Positions 24,932 through 32,521 of a stretch of 35,759 bases of DNA are shown here, one piece after another. A program made the position numbers and the translations under genes. Positions within the stretch are counted from its first letter, which is position 1. Each line of letters opens with the position of its first letter. The notes beneath the pieces were generated by a model. That model made no database searches. It worked only from the letters and a program-made list of their open reading frames with translations, and was not told the origin of the DNA. Source of the DNA: Halobacteriales archaeon QS_3_64_16 (GTDB taxonomy: Archaea > Halobacteriota > Halobacteria > Halobacteriales > Halococcaceae). The DNA lies in contig PXRJ01000031.1 of the NCBI GenBank assembly GCA_003021705.1, positions 50,473 through 86,231 of the forward strand. The letters are read 5' to 3'.

Positions 24932-25025
24932 TCGCCAGAGCACTATTCGACGTTCCGGCGAGCGATCGGGACGTAGAACCGAGGGGGAGCCGGCTACTTT
25001 TTCTGGCGGGGAGCGAACGGGAGCT

Positions 25026-26093
25026 ATGAGTATGCGTGCCGCAGTTCTGGAGGAATACGGCGAACCGCTCGCGATCGAGTCCCTCGACGTTCCCGAGCCC
25101 GATCCCGATGGAATCGTCCTGGAGGTCGAGGCCTGTGGGATCTGCCGGTCGGACTGGCACGCCTGGCAGGGCCACGGCGAGTGGGCCGACGACCAGGCTC
25201 CCCTCGGCCAGGTACTCGGCCACGAGCCGGCGGGCGAAGTGGTGCAGATCGGCGAGCGAGTAGACGATATCGAGGACGGCGATCGGGTGGCCGTCCCCTT
25301 CAATCTCGGCGACGGGACTTGCCGACACTGCTTGAACGGTCACGGCAACGTCTGTCCCGAGGGACTGGCGCTCGGTTTCGAGGCCGGAGCGCCAGGGGCC
25401 TTTGCCGAGTACGTCCACGTCCCGAGCGCGGAGTACAACGTCGTTTCGCTGCCCAAAGGGGTGAGCAGCGTTGAGACCGCGGCGCTCGGCTGCCGGTACG
25501 TGACCGCCTTTCATGCGCTTTGCCACCGCGTCGACCTCGAGGCCGGCGAGTGGCTGTCGGTGTTCGGCTGTGGTGGGGTCGGCCTGTCGGCCGTACAGAT
25601 CGCGAACGCCGTTGGCGCGAACGTCCTCGCAATCGATATCGAGAGCGGCGAACTCGATCGCGCGACCGACCTCGGTGCGGCCACGACGGTGAACCCGGCC
25701 GCCGTCGAGAGCGTTCCGGGGGCGGTGCGTGAAGCCACCGACGGCGGGGCGGACGTCTCGATGGACGCGCTGGGCCGGGCGGAGACCTGCCGGCAAGCCA
25801 TCGAGAGCCTCGACCGCCGGGGCCGACACGTCCAGGTCGGGCTGACCGGCAGCGCCGAGGCGGGCTCGATCTCGCTGCCGACCGACGCGATGTGCCACGG
25901 CGAGATCGACTTCTATGGGGTGCGTGGGATGCCCCCGACACGCTACGACGAGCTACTCCCCCTCGTCGAGAACGGACGGCTCGATCCCGGCCGGCTGGTC
26001 ACGCGGGAGGTCCCCCTCGAAGACGTCTCCGAGCGGCTGGCGGCGATGACCGACTACGCGACTGAGGGCATCGAGGTCCTCACCGATTTCTGA
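25026..26093 (+). CDS. Zinc-dependent medium-chain alcohol dehydrogenase
   Basis: This 355-residue MDR-family oxidoreductase would use NAD(P) to interconvert alcohols and aldehydes or ketones. Catalytic zinc ligands are Cys40 (ACGICRSDW) and His66-Glu67 (GHE). The nucleotide-binding Rossmann motif is GCGGVGLSAVQIA. The structural-zinc lobe normally has four cysteines (C-x2-C-x2-C-x7-C); here the first is replaced by Asp in LGDGTCRHCLNGHGNVC, leaving three, so that zinc may be absent or Asp-ligated. The start could be the ATG at 25026 or the one at 25032. The gene stands alone between rfcL and a small unknown gene. The substrate is unknown; many haloarchaeal annotations call this group simply alcohol dehydrogenase. 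Confidence 0.9.
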   Translation: MSMRAAVLEEYGEPLAIESLDVPEPDPDGIVLEVEACGICRSDWHAWQGHGEWADDQAPLGQVLGHEPAGEVVQIGERVDDIEDGDRVAVPFNLGDGTCRHCLNGHGNVCPEGLALGFEAGAPGAFAEYVHVPSAEYNVVSLPKGVSSVETAALGCRYVTAFHALCHRVDLEAGEWLSVFGCGGVGLSAVQIANAVGANVLAIDIESGELDRATDLGAATTVNPAAVESVPGAVREATDGGADVSMDALGRAETCRQAIESLDRRGRHVQVGLTGSAEAGSISLPTDAMCHGEIDFYGVRGMPPTRYDELLPLVENGRLDPGRLVTREVPLEDVSERLAAMTDYATEGIEVLTDF

Positions 26094-26257
26094 GCCGACA
26101 CTGGCCGGCCGCGTTCAGCTAGAATCCAGCACGTGGCGAATACACCCGTTCGCGTCCAGCGCGGCCGACTGAGCCCGGCGCTGCGAGCTGCCCGGTTCCG
26201 TGTGAATCCTGGTCTATAACGAATCTAAATTGGCGGTTTGGCAGTTTTCTTTCGACA

Positions 26258-26267
26258 TTCTTAAAAC
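26258..26267 (+). promoter_or_regulatory. TATA-like box for the 70-aa gene
   Basis: TTCTTAAAAC is centred about 27 nt before the ATG at 26290, supporting that start and a leaderless message. Confidence 0.45.
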
Positions 26268-26289
26268 GGTACGGTGCCCAGAATTAGAT

Positions 26290-26502
26290 ATGAAAGGAAT
26301 ACGAGAACGCAGTGCCGACAGAACTACTCGCACCGAACGATCCGACGTCGGGTTCTACCTGCCCGGAACATATCGTGCGTCGAACGAGCCCGGCCGTATC
26401 GAGCGAATTCTGACGAGCCTCTTCCGTCGCCGTGGCGTGCTTCCGGCCGATTTCTGGCGCGCATCCGAGACGGACGCCGACCGCCGACGCACGGGCGACT
26501 AG
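26290..26502 (+). CDS. Small protein of unknown function (70 aa)
   Basis: This 70-residue frame begins MKGIRERSADRTTRTERSDV, continues GFYLPGTYRASNEPGRIERI and ends with LTSLFRRRGVLPADFWRASE followed by TDADRRRTGD. I do not recognise the family. It is basic in the first half, has no membrane segment or cysteine, and contains a GFYLPGTYR motif and a short helix-forming stretch. The ATG at 26290 is preferred over the upstream in-frame ATG at 26230 because a TATA-like box lies 27 nt upstream. It stops 13 nt before the end of the convergent amino-acid permease gene. The evidence for coding is the promoter spacing and a plausible composition; it could still be spurious. Confidence 0.5.
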   Translation: MKGIRERSADRTTRTERSDVGFYLPGTYRASNEPGRIERILTSLFRRRGVLPADFWRASETDADRRRTGD

Positions 26503-26515
26503 CTCACCAGTTCGA

Positions 26516-27436
26516 TTACTGAGATCGTTCTCGGAGCCGCTCGTCTCGACGAGCGAGCCCGGGGATAGCCACGCGATCTTCGAGGCGGCTCGTCAGGTTC
26601 GTCGCCGTGAGCACTAAGGCGAGATAGAAGAGCCCGGCAAGCGAGAACAGCGCCAAGTACCGAAAGTTCTCCGAGGCGATCGACGAGGCGCGATTGAACA
26701 GTTCGGGGACGGTAATAAAGGCCGCCAGCGAGGAGTACTTGATGAGATAGATGAGTTCGTTCGTCCAGCCCGGGATCGCGTATCGCAGCGCCTGGGGGAG
26801 CACGACGTACCGGATCCCGTCGATCTGTGAGAGCCCGATCGCGCGGGCGGCTCGTAGCTGGCCGGGATCGACGCTCTCGATCGCCCCCCTGAGGTACTCG
26901 GCCTGGTAGGCGGCGCTGTTGATGGTGAAGCCAATCATCGCGACCCAGACGGCCTGTTCAGGGATTACACTAACCGTGCCGACGCCCGGTAGCTCACGGA
27001 TGAACGACGACAGGCCAAGTCCGTAGTACAGGACGAACAGCTGGGCGAGCAGCGGCGTCCCGCGAACCAGTTCGATGTAGCCGAGCGCAACCCACCGCGT
27101 CGTGCGGCCGTAGACCCGCGCCCCCGCCAGGACGATCGCGATCGGAAAGCCGAGCGCGATCCCGACGATTGTGAGCAGGACCGTCAGCCAGACGCCCGCG
27201 GCCAGTTCCGGCGCGAACTCCACCGCGAAGGCGAGCGCCGGCAGGAACTCGAACGTCGAGGGTGGGAGAAAGGCCTGGCCCTCCCGCACGAACAGCCCGC
27301 CGAACCAGTCGTTCAGCCATCGAAGACCGAGCCAGCCCCAGAACAGCGCCGCGGCGAGGATTCCGAGGACCTCGATCGGGTCGTAGCGACCGCCGACGTC
27401 GATCGATCCGCCGGTTCGCGACTCGCGTTCAGCCAT
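26516..27436 (-). CDS. Polar amino-acid ABC transporter permease (HisM/GlnP family), second subunit
   Basis: This 306-residue permease has five to six membrane segments. The family hallmark is the segment YIELVRGTPLLAQLFVLYYGL together with the EAA loop EYLRGAIESVDPGQLRAARAIGL, followed by PQALRYAIPGWTNELI. An N-terminal extension with one extra helix (LAAALFWGWLGLRWL) and a loop precedes the core. It would form half of the channel with the permease encoded at 28178-28894. Its ATG overlaps the end of the ATPase gene by 8 nt (stop embedded in CATGGCTGA), so translation is coupled. It is the last gene of the operon. Substrate specificity cannot be determined. Confidence 0.92.
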   Translation of the reverse strand: MAERESRTGGSIDVGGRYDPIEVLGILAAALFWGWLGLRWLNDWFGGLFVREGQAFLPPSTFEFLPALAFAVEFAPELAAGVWLTVLLTIVGIALGFPIAIVLAGARVYGRTTRWVALGYIELVRGTPLLAQLFVLYYGLGLSSFIRELPGVGTVSVIPEQAVWVAMIGFTINSAAYQAEYLRGAIESVDPGQLRAARAIGLSQIDGIRYVVLPQALRYAIPGWTNELIYLIKYSSLAAFITVPELFNRASSIASENFRYLALFSLAGLFYLALVLTATNLTSRLEDRVAIPGLARRDERLRERSQ

Positions 27437-28181
27437 GCTGGCCGGCCTCGAGATCGGTCAAGCGACGGAGGAACGTCGCCGTCCGCTCGTGTTCGGGCGA
27501 TTCGAACAGCTGGGTCGGCGGGCCGCGCTCGAGGATCGTCCCATCGTCGAGAAAGAGGAGATCGGTCGCGGCTTCGCGGGCGAACCCCATTTCGTGAGTG
27601 ACGACGAGCATCGTCATCCCATCGTCGGCGAGTTCGCCCATTACCGAGAGGACCTCGCCGATCAGCTCGGGATCGAGCGCGCTCGTCGGCTCGTCGAACA
27701 ACAGTAGCTTCGGGTCCATCGCGAGCGCGCGGGCGATCCCGACGCGCTGTTGTTGCCCGCCGGAGAGTTCGGCGGGGTAGGAATCGGCTTGGTCCGCGAG
27801 GCCGACCCGCTCGAGTTCCTCTTCTGCCCGCTCCTCGGTCTCGCTCTTCGAGAAGCCACGAACGCGACGCAATCCCAGCGAGACGTTTTTCCGAGCAGTG
27901 AGGTGTGCGAAGAGGTTGAACCCCTGGAAGACCATCCCGACCTGACGCCGCAGATCGTTTTCGTCCATCGCGGCGGTGTCTTCCCCATCGAGAGTGATCG
28001 TCCCGTCGTCGGGCTCGCTCAACCGATTCACACATCGAAGCAGCGTCGATTTCCCCGACCCGCTCGGCCCCATGAGCACCTGGACGTCCCGGCGCTCCAT
28101 CTCGAAGTCGATCCCCCGGAGGACCTCCTCCTCGCCGAAGCTCTTCCGGAGGTCCCGGACCGAAAGCAGCGGGTCGCTCAC
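27429..28181 (-). CDS. Polar amino-acid ABC transporter ATP-binding protein (GlnQ/HisP family)
   Basis: This 250-residue ABC ATPase has the GlnQ length and motifs: Walker A GPSGSGKST (38-46), Q-loop MVFQGFNLF (about 83-91), signature LSGGQQQR (139-146), Walker B KLLLFDEPTSALDPE (158-172) and the switch His in VVTHEMGFAREA. It drives import by the two adjacent permeases at the membrane. The start is a GTG at 28181 overlapping the TGA of the upstream permease gene (GTGA), and its stop overlaps the downstream permease start, so all three are translationally coupled. Confidence 0.95.
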   Translation of the reverse strand: MSDPLLSVRDLRKSFGEEEVLRGIDFEMERRDVQVLMGPSGSGKSTLLRCVNRLSEPDDGTITLDGEDTAAMDENDLRRQVGMVFQGFNLFAHLTARKNVSLGLRRVRGFSKSETEERAEEELERVGLADQADSYPAELSGGQQQRVGIARALAMDPKLLLFDEPTSALDPELIGEVLSVMGELADDGMTMLVVTHEMGFAREAATDLLFLDDGTILERGPPTQLFESPEHERTATFLRRLTDLEAGQHG

Positions 28182-28894
28182 CCTTCACCACCCGGGATCA
28201 CGAAGCGCTCCCTGAGCGCGTCGAGCACCCGATTCGTGCTGAACGTAAGGAGGAAATACAGCAGGCTGATGAAGAGCACGATCTCTAAGACCGCGGTCGT
28301 CCGCTGGACGAACAGATCGTAACTGCGGGTGAGGAGTTCCGCGAGCCCGATCGCGAAGGCGATCGAGGTGTCCTTCAGAACGATCGTGAACTCGTTTTGA
28401 AAACCCGGAATCGAGCGCCGGAGTGCCTGGGGCACGATGACGTGACGAATCGCCTGGAGTCGGCTCAATCCGACCGCGCGGGCGGCTTCCATCTGGCCGC
28501 CGCTGACGCTCTCGATCGCCCCGCGGAAGATTTGGGACTGGTAGGCCGCGCTCCGAAGGCCGAGTGCGAACGTCGCAGCGAGAAAGGCCGGCGAGATCCC
28601 GACCACGAAGAACATCACGATGATGATGACGACGATGGGCGTGCCCCGGAAAAACACCCCGAGGCTGGCGACGAACGCTTCGCTGTAGTGCCCGCCATAC
28701 ACCTCGATCAGGCCGGCCGGAAAGCCCGCGGCGAACCCGAGCAGGATGCTCGCGACGGTCAGGGCGATCGTGATCGCGAGCCCGCCGACCAGATAGTCCG
28801 CGTTCCCGAGGACGAACCCCCAATCGGCGAGCGCGCCGAGCGGAACGAGTGAGACGAATGGGGTAGACGGAACGAACGGGATCGCCGGAATCAT
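28178..28894 (-). CDS. Polar amino-acid ABC transporter permease (HisM/GlnP family), first subunit
   Basis: This 238-residue permease has about five membrane segments. The core motif FFRGTPIVVIIIVMFFVVG is followed by RSAAYQSQIFRGAIESVSGG and the EAA loop MEAARAVGLSRLQAIRHVI, then PQALRRSIPGFQNEFTIVLK. It pairs with the permease at 26516-27436 to form a heterodimeric channel. It begins 24 nt after the binding-protein stop and is followed by the overlapping ATPase gene. The N-terminus is short and proline-rich (MIPAIPFVPSTPFVSLVPL). The operon order of binding protein, permease, ATPase, permease is a known arrangement for these importers. Confidence 0.92.
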   Translation of the reverse strand: MIPAIPFVPSTPFVSLVPLGALADWGFVLGNADYLVGGLAITIALTVASILLGFAAGFPAGLIEVYGGHYSEAFVASLGVFFRGTPIVVIIIVMFFVVGISPAFLAATFALGLRSAAYQSQIFRGAIESVSGGQMEAARAVGLSRLQAIRHVIVPQALRRSIPGFQNEFTIVLKDTSIAFAIGLAELLTRSYDLFVQRTTAVLEIVLFISLLYFLLTFSTNRVLDALRERFVIPGGEG

Positions 28895-28918
28895 CTGCGG
28901 GTTAGGCTCCAGTTCCGC

Positions 28919-29755
28919 TCATCCGCTATTCGAGCCGAACCACTCGTTGCGGATCTCTTCGTATTTCCCGCTTTCCCGGACGGCCTCGAGCCCCCTGTTG
29001 AGCGCTTGAGTGAGATCGTCGTCGTCGGTCCGCATACCGAAGCCATACCGCTCGCTAGTCTCGACGGTAAAAGCGATCTCGACCGGCCGTTGCTCGACGA
29101 AGGTCTCGGCGACCGGCTTGTCGAGGACGACGGCGTCGATGTTGCCATTCGTGAGGTCCTCGACGGCGAGTACGTAGTTGCCGTAGGAGTTGTAGTTCGA
29201 CTGTTGCAGGGTGCCATTCTCGACGAGTTTCTTTACCTGGCTCTCGCCGGTCGTGCCCTCCTGTGCGCCGACCGGGTGGCCCGAGAGCGCCTGGAGTTCC
29301 GAGGGCGAGAACGAGCCCCCCCCGCGTACCAGCACGGACTGGTCGGCGTTGTAGTAGGGGCTCGAGAAGTCGATCGTCCCGTTGCGCTCCTCGTTGATCG
29401 TCATTGCGGCGGCGATGGCGTCGATCTTGTCGTTCGTGAGTGCCGGGATGAGCGAGTCGAACTCGAAGGCCTGCCAGTCGCCGAGCTGGTAGTCGGTCTC
29501 GGCGACGACCGCCGAGAGCAGATCGACGTCGAAGCCGACGATCTCGCCGCCCTCTCTCATCTCGAAGGGCGGGAACCCGGGTGCGGTACCGGGGACGACC
29601 TGATTACTACTCCCACCGGAACCACCACCACCACCGCCACTACCGCCGCCACCGCTCCCGCCGACACAGCCGGCAGTCCCGGTCAGAGCGAAAAGGCCGG
29701 CAGCACCGGCTCCCTTCAGGTACGCCCGTCGATCGAACGAATTGTCTTCACGCAT
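28919..29755 (-). CDS. Amino-acid ABC transporter substrate-binding lipoprotein (SBP family 3)
   Basis: This 278-residue protein has a twin-arginine motif (DRRAYLKGAG, 8-17) and a lipobox ending at Cys30 (GTAGC), so it is probably exported by Tat and lipid-anchored. A Gly/Ser tether (about 31-50) precedes a family 3 periplasmic-binding fold: GTAPGFPPFEMREGGEIVGF, the ligand-site region AAAMTINEERNGTIDFSSPY, and DAVVLDKPVAE. It would capture a polar amino acid and deliver it to the permeases encoded directly downstream. The ATG at 29755 has a TATA-like TTGAAAT about 27 nt upstream, and it is the first gene of the operon. The glycine tether resembles that of the peptide-binding lipoprotein at the start of the window. 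Confidence 0.93.
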   Translation of the reverse strand: MREDNSFDRRAYLKGAGAAGLFALTGTAGCVGGSGGGGSGGGGGGSGGSSNQVVPGTAPGFPPFEMREGGEIVGFDVDLLSAVVAETDYQLGDWQAFEFDSLIPALTNDKIDAIAAAMTINEERNGTIDFSSPYYNADQSVLVRGGGSFSPSELQALSGHPVGAQEGTTGESQVKKLVENGTLQQSNYNSYGNYVLAVEDLTNGNIDAVVLDKPVAETFVEQRPVEIAFTVETSERYGFGMRTDDDDLTQALNRGLEAVRESGKYEEIRNEWFGSNSG

Positions 29756-29902
29756 ACCTTTCAGGTGGGCGCATCAGGATTTCAAGCTTCCGGGACCGTC
29801 GATCCGTACGGGAACAGGTCGTTCATCCGGCTAAAATCGGAGGAGTGGGACGGTCGTCGAACTGCAGTGGGTTGGGTCGGTCTCCGCTGAGCTGGACAGA
29901 TC

Positions 29903-30154
29903 TCAGGCCGTGATCGTGAGGATGCCGTTGTTCGCGCTCACGTCGGAGGCGTCGGCCGGGAGGTCGACTTCGAACTGCTCTTCGTCCTCGCCGGTGCCGA
30001 CCACGACGATCGCGGTGCCGTCGACGACGTCGATTGTCGCGTTGCCGTAGCCCTCGCCGAAGTCGACCACGATCTGGTGGTCCTCGCCGTAGTCGTACTC
30101 GCGGACGATGCCGTTTTCCTCGTCGATTCGCTGGAGGGAATCGGGTGCGTTCAC
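29903..30154 (-). CDS. Small acidic protein with Hsp20-like C-terminus (DUF7127-like)
   Basis: This 83-residue acidic protein starts (GTG) NAPDSLQRIDEENGIVREYD. Its end, EQFEVDLPADASDVSANNGI then LTITA, resembles the last strands of the alpha-crystallin domain of small heat-shock proteins, where a DLP...NGVLTI pattern is typical. It lacks most of a full Hsp20 domain. It matches my recollection of the haloarchaeal DUF7127 family; function unknown. The GTG at 30154 is chosen because family members begin near MNxPDSL and a TATA-like CTTATGTG (30177-30184) lies about 26 nt upstream. An ATG at 30181 would add nine codons but would fall inside that box. The long open frame upstream runs through repeats and a tRNA and is not coding. 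Confidence 0.7.
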   Translation of the reverse strand: MNAPDSLQRIDEENGIVREYDYGEDHQIVVDFGEGYGNATIDVVDGTAIVVVGTGEDEEQFEVDLPADASDVSANNGILTITA

Positions 30155-30250
30155 ACCTCTTTGTAGGGTACGGGCACACATAAGGGCGGTGGCGGCGCTG
30201 TCAGGTGTCGAGATGATGAGTAAAAATCGATCGCGGATGGAACTAGCATA

Positions 30251-30425
30251 GCATCCGCGAGCGAACATGGTGAGTGAGCGGTTCGCCGGGACTGAGCGAC
30301 TGGAAGGAGCGGGCCGACGAGCGACCACCGCGCGAGTGCAACGAGCGCGACGGGAGTGAGGAGTGCTTTTGGTGCAGACTTTGCCGAGCGGAGTGAGCGA
30401 CAGCGAACGGAGCGCAGCGCAAAAG
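30251..30425 (-). repeat. Stem-loop repeat, copy B, downstream of tRNA-Arg
   Basis: Read on the minus strand this is a diverged copy of the repeat at 34483-34625. An identical 22-nt core (30276-30297 against 34578-34599 reversed) extends to 28 nt with one mismatch, and a further 16-nt match (30251-30266 against 34610-34625) follows. Near its other end, TCTGCACCAAAA (30367-30378, reversed) is shared with copy A, next to imperfect CTTTGC / GCAAAAG arms around a GC-rich loop. Both copies B and C can encode spurious peptides containing RSVPANRSLT in one frame. Confidence 0.7.
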
Positions 30426-30429
30426 GTGT

Positions 30430-30452
30430 GTGGGCGCTGCAGGATTTGAACC
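30430..30452 (-). repeat. Duplicated 3' end of tRNA-Arg (att-like remnant)
   Basis: These 23 nt are identical to 30546-30568, which cover the T-arm 3' side, acceptor strand and discriminator base of the intact tRNA-Arg, in the same orientation and 116 nt further downstream of it. Nothing tRNA-like remains beyond this segment, so it is not a second tRNA. Such partial copies usually mark past integration of an element into the tRNA 3' end. Confidence 0.8.
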
Positions 30453-30456
30453 ACGC

Positions 30457-30545
30457 CCTGACGTGCTCGCTTCGCTGCGCGCGTCAGGTCTACCCCAAAT
30501 CCTTCGCACCCAGTTTTCACTCCTCGCGCTGCTCGTCGTGAAAAC
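30457..30545. repeat. Two stem-loops between the tRNA and its partial copy
   Basis: The first has 7-bp arms CCTGACG / CGTCAGG (30457-30463 and 30482-30488). The second has 8-bp arms GTTTTCAC / GTGAAAAC (30513-30520 and 30538-30545) plus CCCA/TGGG flanks (30510-30512 onward, and 30547-30550) with a one-base bulge. The loops are GC-rich with CTCGC and GCTGC themes like repeat copies A-C. The second may also act as terminator structure for the tRNA. Confidence 0.55.
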
Positions 30546-30546
30546 G

Positions 30547-30621
30547 TGGGCGCTGCAGGATTTGAACCCGCGACAGCTTGGTCCGAAGCCAAGTACTCTG
30601 TCCAGACTGAGCTAAGCGCCC
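30547..30621 (-). tRNA. tRNA-Arg (anticodon UCG)
   Basis: The minus strand folds as a complete tRNA: acceptor GGGCGCT pairs with AGCGCCC plus discriminator A; the D arm is GCTC...GAGT; the anticodon stem CTTGG/CCAAG holds loop CTTCGGA, giving anticodon TCG (reads CGA, arginine); a 5-nt variable loop follows; the T arm is GCGGG-TTCAAAT-CCTGC with the invariant TTCAAAT. The 3' CCA is not encoded, as is usual in haloarchaea. There is no intron. Its last 22 nt plus one flanking base are duplicated 116 nt downstream. Confidence 0.96.
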
Positions 30622-30662
30622 TCAGCAGAACGTAGGCCACGCTGCGAAAATAAACCCCGTGG

Positions 30663-30668
30663 TTTATG
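30663..30668 (+). promoter_or_regulatory. TATA-like box for the UbiA gene
   Basis: TTTATG is centred about 29 nt before the ATG at 30695. The longer GTG start at 30659 would lie upstream of this box, so the box argues for the shorter protein. Confidence 0.5.
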
Positions 30669-30694
30669 TCTTGCCGAGAACTCCCGCCGGACGA

Positions 30695-31579
30695 ATGCTC
30701 GGCGAGGAGAACCCGACTACTACCGCGACCGCGAATATCTCGCGCCGCGAGCGCCTGCAGGGATTTCTCCGCCTCACCCGGCCGGGCAACGCGATCGCCG
30801 CGGCCGCCTTCACTGGTATCGGGGCGTTCGTCGGCGGCGCTCTCCTCGCCCACCCGATCGACGCGACCGCAGCGATGGCCGCGACAGTCCTCGCGACCGG
30901 GGCCGGAAACGCCATCAACGACTACTTCGACCGGGAGATCGACCGGATCAACGCGTCCGAACGCCCGATCCCGAGCGGCCTCGTCACCCCCCGCGAGGCA
31001 CTCGCCTTCAGCGCCGCCCTCTTTCTCGGGGCTATCGCCGTTGCGCTCTCGCTGCCGGTCGTCGCGCTCGCCATCGCCCTGTTCAATCTGCTCGCGCTGC
31101 TGGCCTACACCGAGTTCTTCAAACGGCTGCCCGGCGTCGGCAACGCGCTGGTCGCCTACCTCAGCGGGAGTACCTTCCTGTTCGGCGGCGCTGCGGTCGG
31201 GGCCCTCGGCGTCGCAGTCGTTACCCTGTTCGTCCTCGCGGCACTCGCGACGTTCGCCCGCGAACTGATCAAGGACGTAGAGGATCTCAAAGGCGACCGG
31301 GAGGAAGGCCTGCGGACGCTGCCGATCGTCGCCGGCGAACGTACCTCGCTTGCGCTTGCACTCATCGTACTAGCCCTTGCCGTGCTCGCGAGCCCGCTGC
31401 CATACCTCCAGGGAGCGCTCGGCCCGACCTATTTGCTTGCGGTACTGCCGGCGGACGCGCTCCTACTCTACGGTGCCTACGAAGGGATTTCCGATCCGAG
31501 CCGCGGCCAAGCCTACCTCAAGGCCGGTATGTTCCTCGCCGCCGGTGCGTTCGTGCTCGGCCGCCTCGCTGTTCTCTGA
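30695..31579 (+). CDS. UbiA-type prenyltransferase, probable DGGGP synthase
   Basis: This 294-residue membrane enzyme has about eight helices and two aspartate-rich motifs: NDYFDREID (75-83) and DVEDLKGDREEG (about 194-205), which bind the prenyl diphosphate through magnesium. The spacing and the LTRPGNAIAAAAFTGIGAFVGG N-terminus fit geranylgeranylglycerol-phosphate geranylgeranyltransferase, the second ether-bond step of archaeal lipid synthesis. Other UbiA members (menaquinone or heme pathways) are possible alternatives, but the small size and the surrounding motifs favour the lipid enzyme. The ATG at 30695 is supported by a TATA-like box about 29 nt upstream. The gene stands alone, divergent from tRNA-Arg. 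Confidence 0.88.
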   Translation: MLGEENPTTTATANISRRERLQGFLRLTRPGNAIAAAAFTGIGAFVGGALLAHPIDATAAMAATVLATGAGNAINDYFDREIDRINASERPIPSGLVTPREALAFSAALFLGAIAVALSLPVVALAIALFNLLALLAYTEFFKRLPGVGNALVAYLSGSTFLFGGAAVGALGVAVVTLFVLAALATFARELIKDVEDLKGDREEGLRTLPIVAGERTSLALALIVLALAVLASPLPYLQGALGPTYLLAVLPADALLLYGAYEGISDPSRGQAYLKAGMFLAAGAFVLGRLAVL

Positions 31580-31645
31580 TATGATAATTCCGGTTGATAA
31601 ATCAGGATGAAAAACACTATGCTCCATCGTTTCCTACTTCCTTCA

Positions 31646-32272
31646 ATGTATTCGCTGCCGGAGGGATTCGACGGGACCGAACTCGATCCCGGGACGAGTC
31701 TGTTGATCGCTGGGCCGCCGATGAGCGGCAAGCGCCAAATCGGCCTCGACGTGCTGGCAGCGGGCAGTGCTGTCGGCGATGGGGCGGTCGTCGTGACGAC
31801 GAAAGACGACGCCGAGCGAATCCTCGAGGGCTTCCATTCCTCGGCCGGTGGCGTCGATGCCGACGCCACGGATCTCGGTGTCGTCGATTGTGTCTCACGC
31901 CAGCAGGGCGTCGAGGAACTGACCGACGCCCGGGTTAGTTACGTCTCCTCGCCCGAGGACATGACCGGTATCGGGATCGAGTTCTCCGAACTCTTAGAGG
32001 AGTTCCATGCGGACCGCGGTCTGGAACGCAATCGTGTGTTGTTCCACTCGATCACGGCCTTACTTCTCTACTCGAACCCCGAGACCGTCTTTCGCTTCTT
32101 GCACGTCTTCACTGGGCGTATCCGATCGGTCGGCGGCCTCGGCGTGTTCGTGATCGAATCGACCGCCCACGACGATCAGACGATGGGCACCATCCAACAG
32201 CTGTTCGATGGCGTTATCGAGGTCACTGAGAACGCGGAGCCGGAGATGCGTCTCCCCGGCGTTACCACCTGA
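31646..32272 (+). CDS. RecA-like fold protein of haloarchaeal HTR/DUF7504-like group
   Basis: This 208-residue protein has a P-loop-like segment, LDPGTSLLIAGPPMSGKRQI (Walker A about residues 22-30), and later strands VLFHSITALLLYSNPETVFR and GLGVFVIESTAHDDQTM typical of RecA/KaiC-like folds found as stand-alone proteins in haloarchaea. A canonical Walker B aspartate-glutamate pair is not obvious, so ATP hydrolysis is uncertain. These proteins are often linked to signalling, but no partner gene is adjacent here. The ATG at 31646 is preferred by homology (MYSLPEGF start); an ATG at 31607 would add 13 residues. A weak ATAAATC box lies near 31596, which does not clearly decide between them. Confidence 0.75.
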   Translation: MYSLPEGFDGTELDPGTSLLIAGPPMSGKRQIGLDVLAAGSAVGDGAVVVTTKDDAERILEGFHSSAGGVDADATDLGVVDCVSRQQGVEELTDARVSYVSSPEDMTGIGIEFSELLEEFHADRGLERNRVLFHSITALLLYSNPETVFRFLHVFTGRIRSVGGLGVFVIESTAHDDQTMGTIQQLFDGVIEVTENAEPEMRLPGVTT

Positions 32273-32492
32273 TCGCCCCGCTAGCGATGGTTGTAGTTCG
32301 TCCCGACGATCACAGTCACGTGGTCGTGCGATCGGTCCTGTTCGCTCTGCCCGACTCCGTCTTTCCTCTGTCCCGATAGCTCGTTCCCGACTCGTTGATC
32401 ACGGGTCCGACACCCGGTCACCGCCGACATTCGTCTTTTAATATCCATCGCGTACCGCTCGCCGACAGCGCTTCGCTCGGCCGGCGGCATGC

Positions 32493-32499
32493 TTTTACT
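32493..32499 (+). promoter_or_regulatory. TATA-like box for the CoA-binding protein gene
   Basis: TTTTACT is centred about 26 nt before the ATG at 32522, supporting a leaderless start there rather than at 32489. Confidence 0.45.
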
Positions 32500-32521
32500 C
32501 GCCGGTAGCCTCGGTACGCTC

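Noticed and set aside
30430..30500. Second tRNA gene next to tRNA-Arg
   Set aside because: Only the acceptor and T-arm 3' portion is present. There is no anticodon arm, D arm or 5' acceptor strand.
30427..30550. CRISPR-like array
   Set aside because: There are only two copies of one repeat, derived from a tRNA, with a single spacer-like interval. No cas genes are in the window.
30155..30853. Upstream extension of the small Hsp20-like gene to about 316 codons
   Set aside because: The extension passes through repeat copy B, the tRNA copy, the tRNA-Arg itself and the UbiA promoter. Only the last 83 codons look coding.
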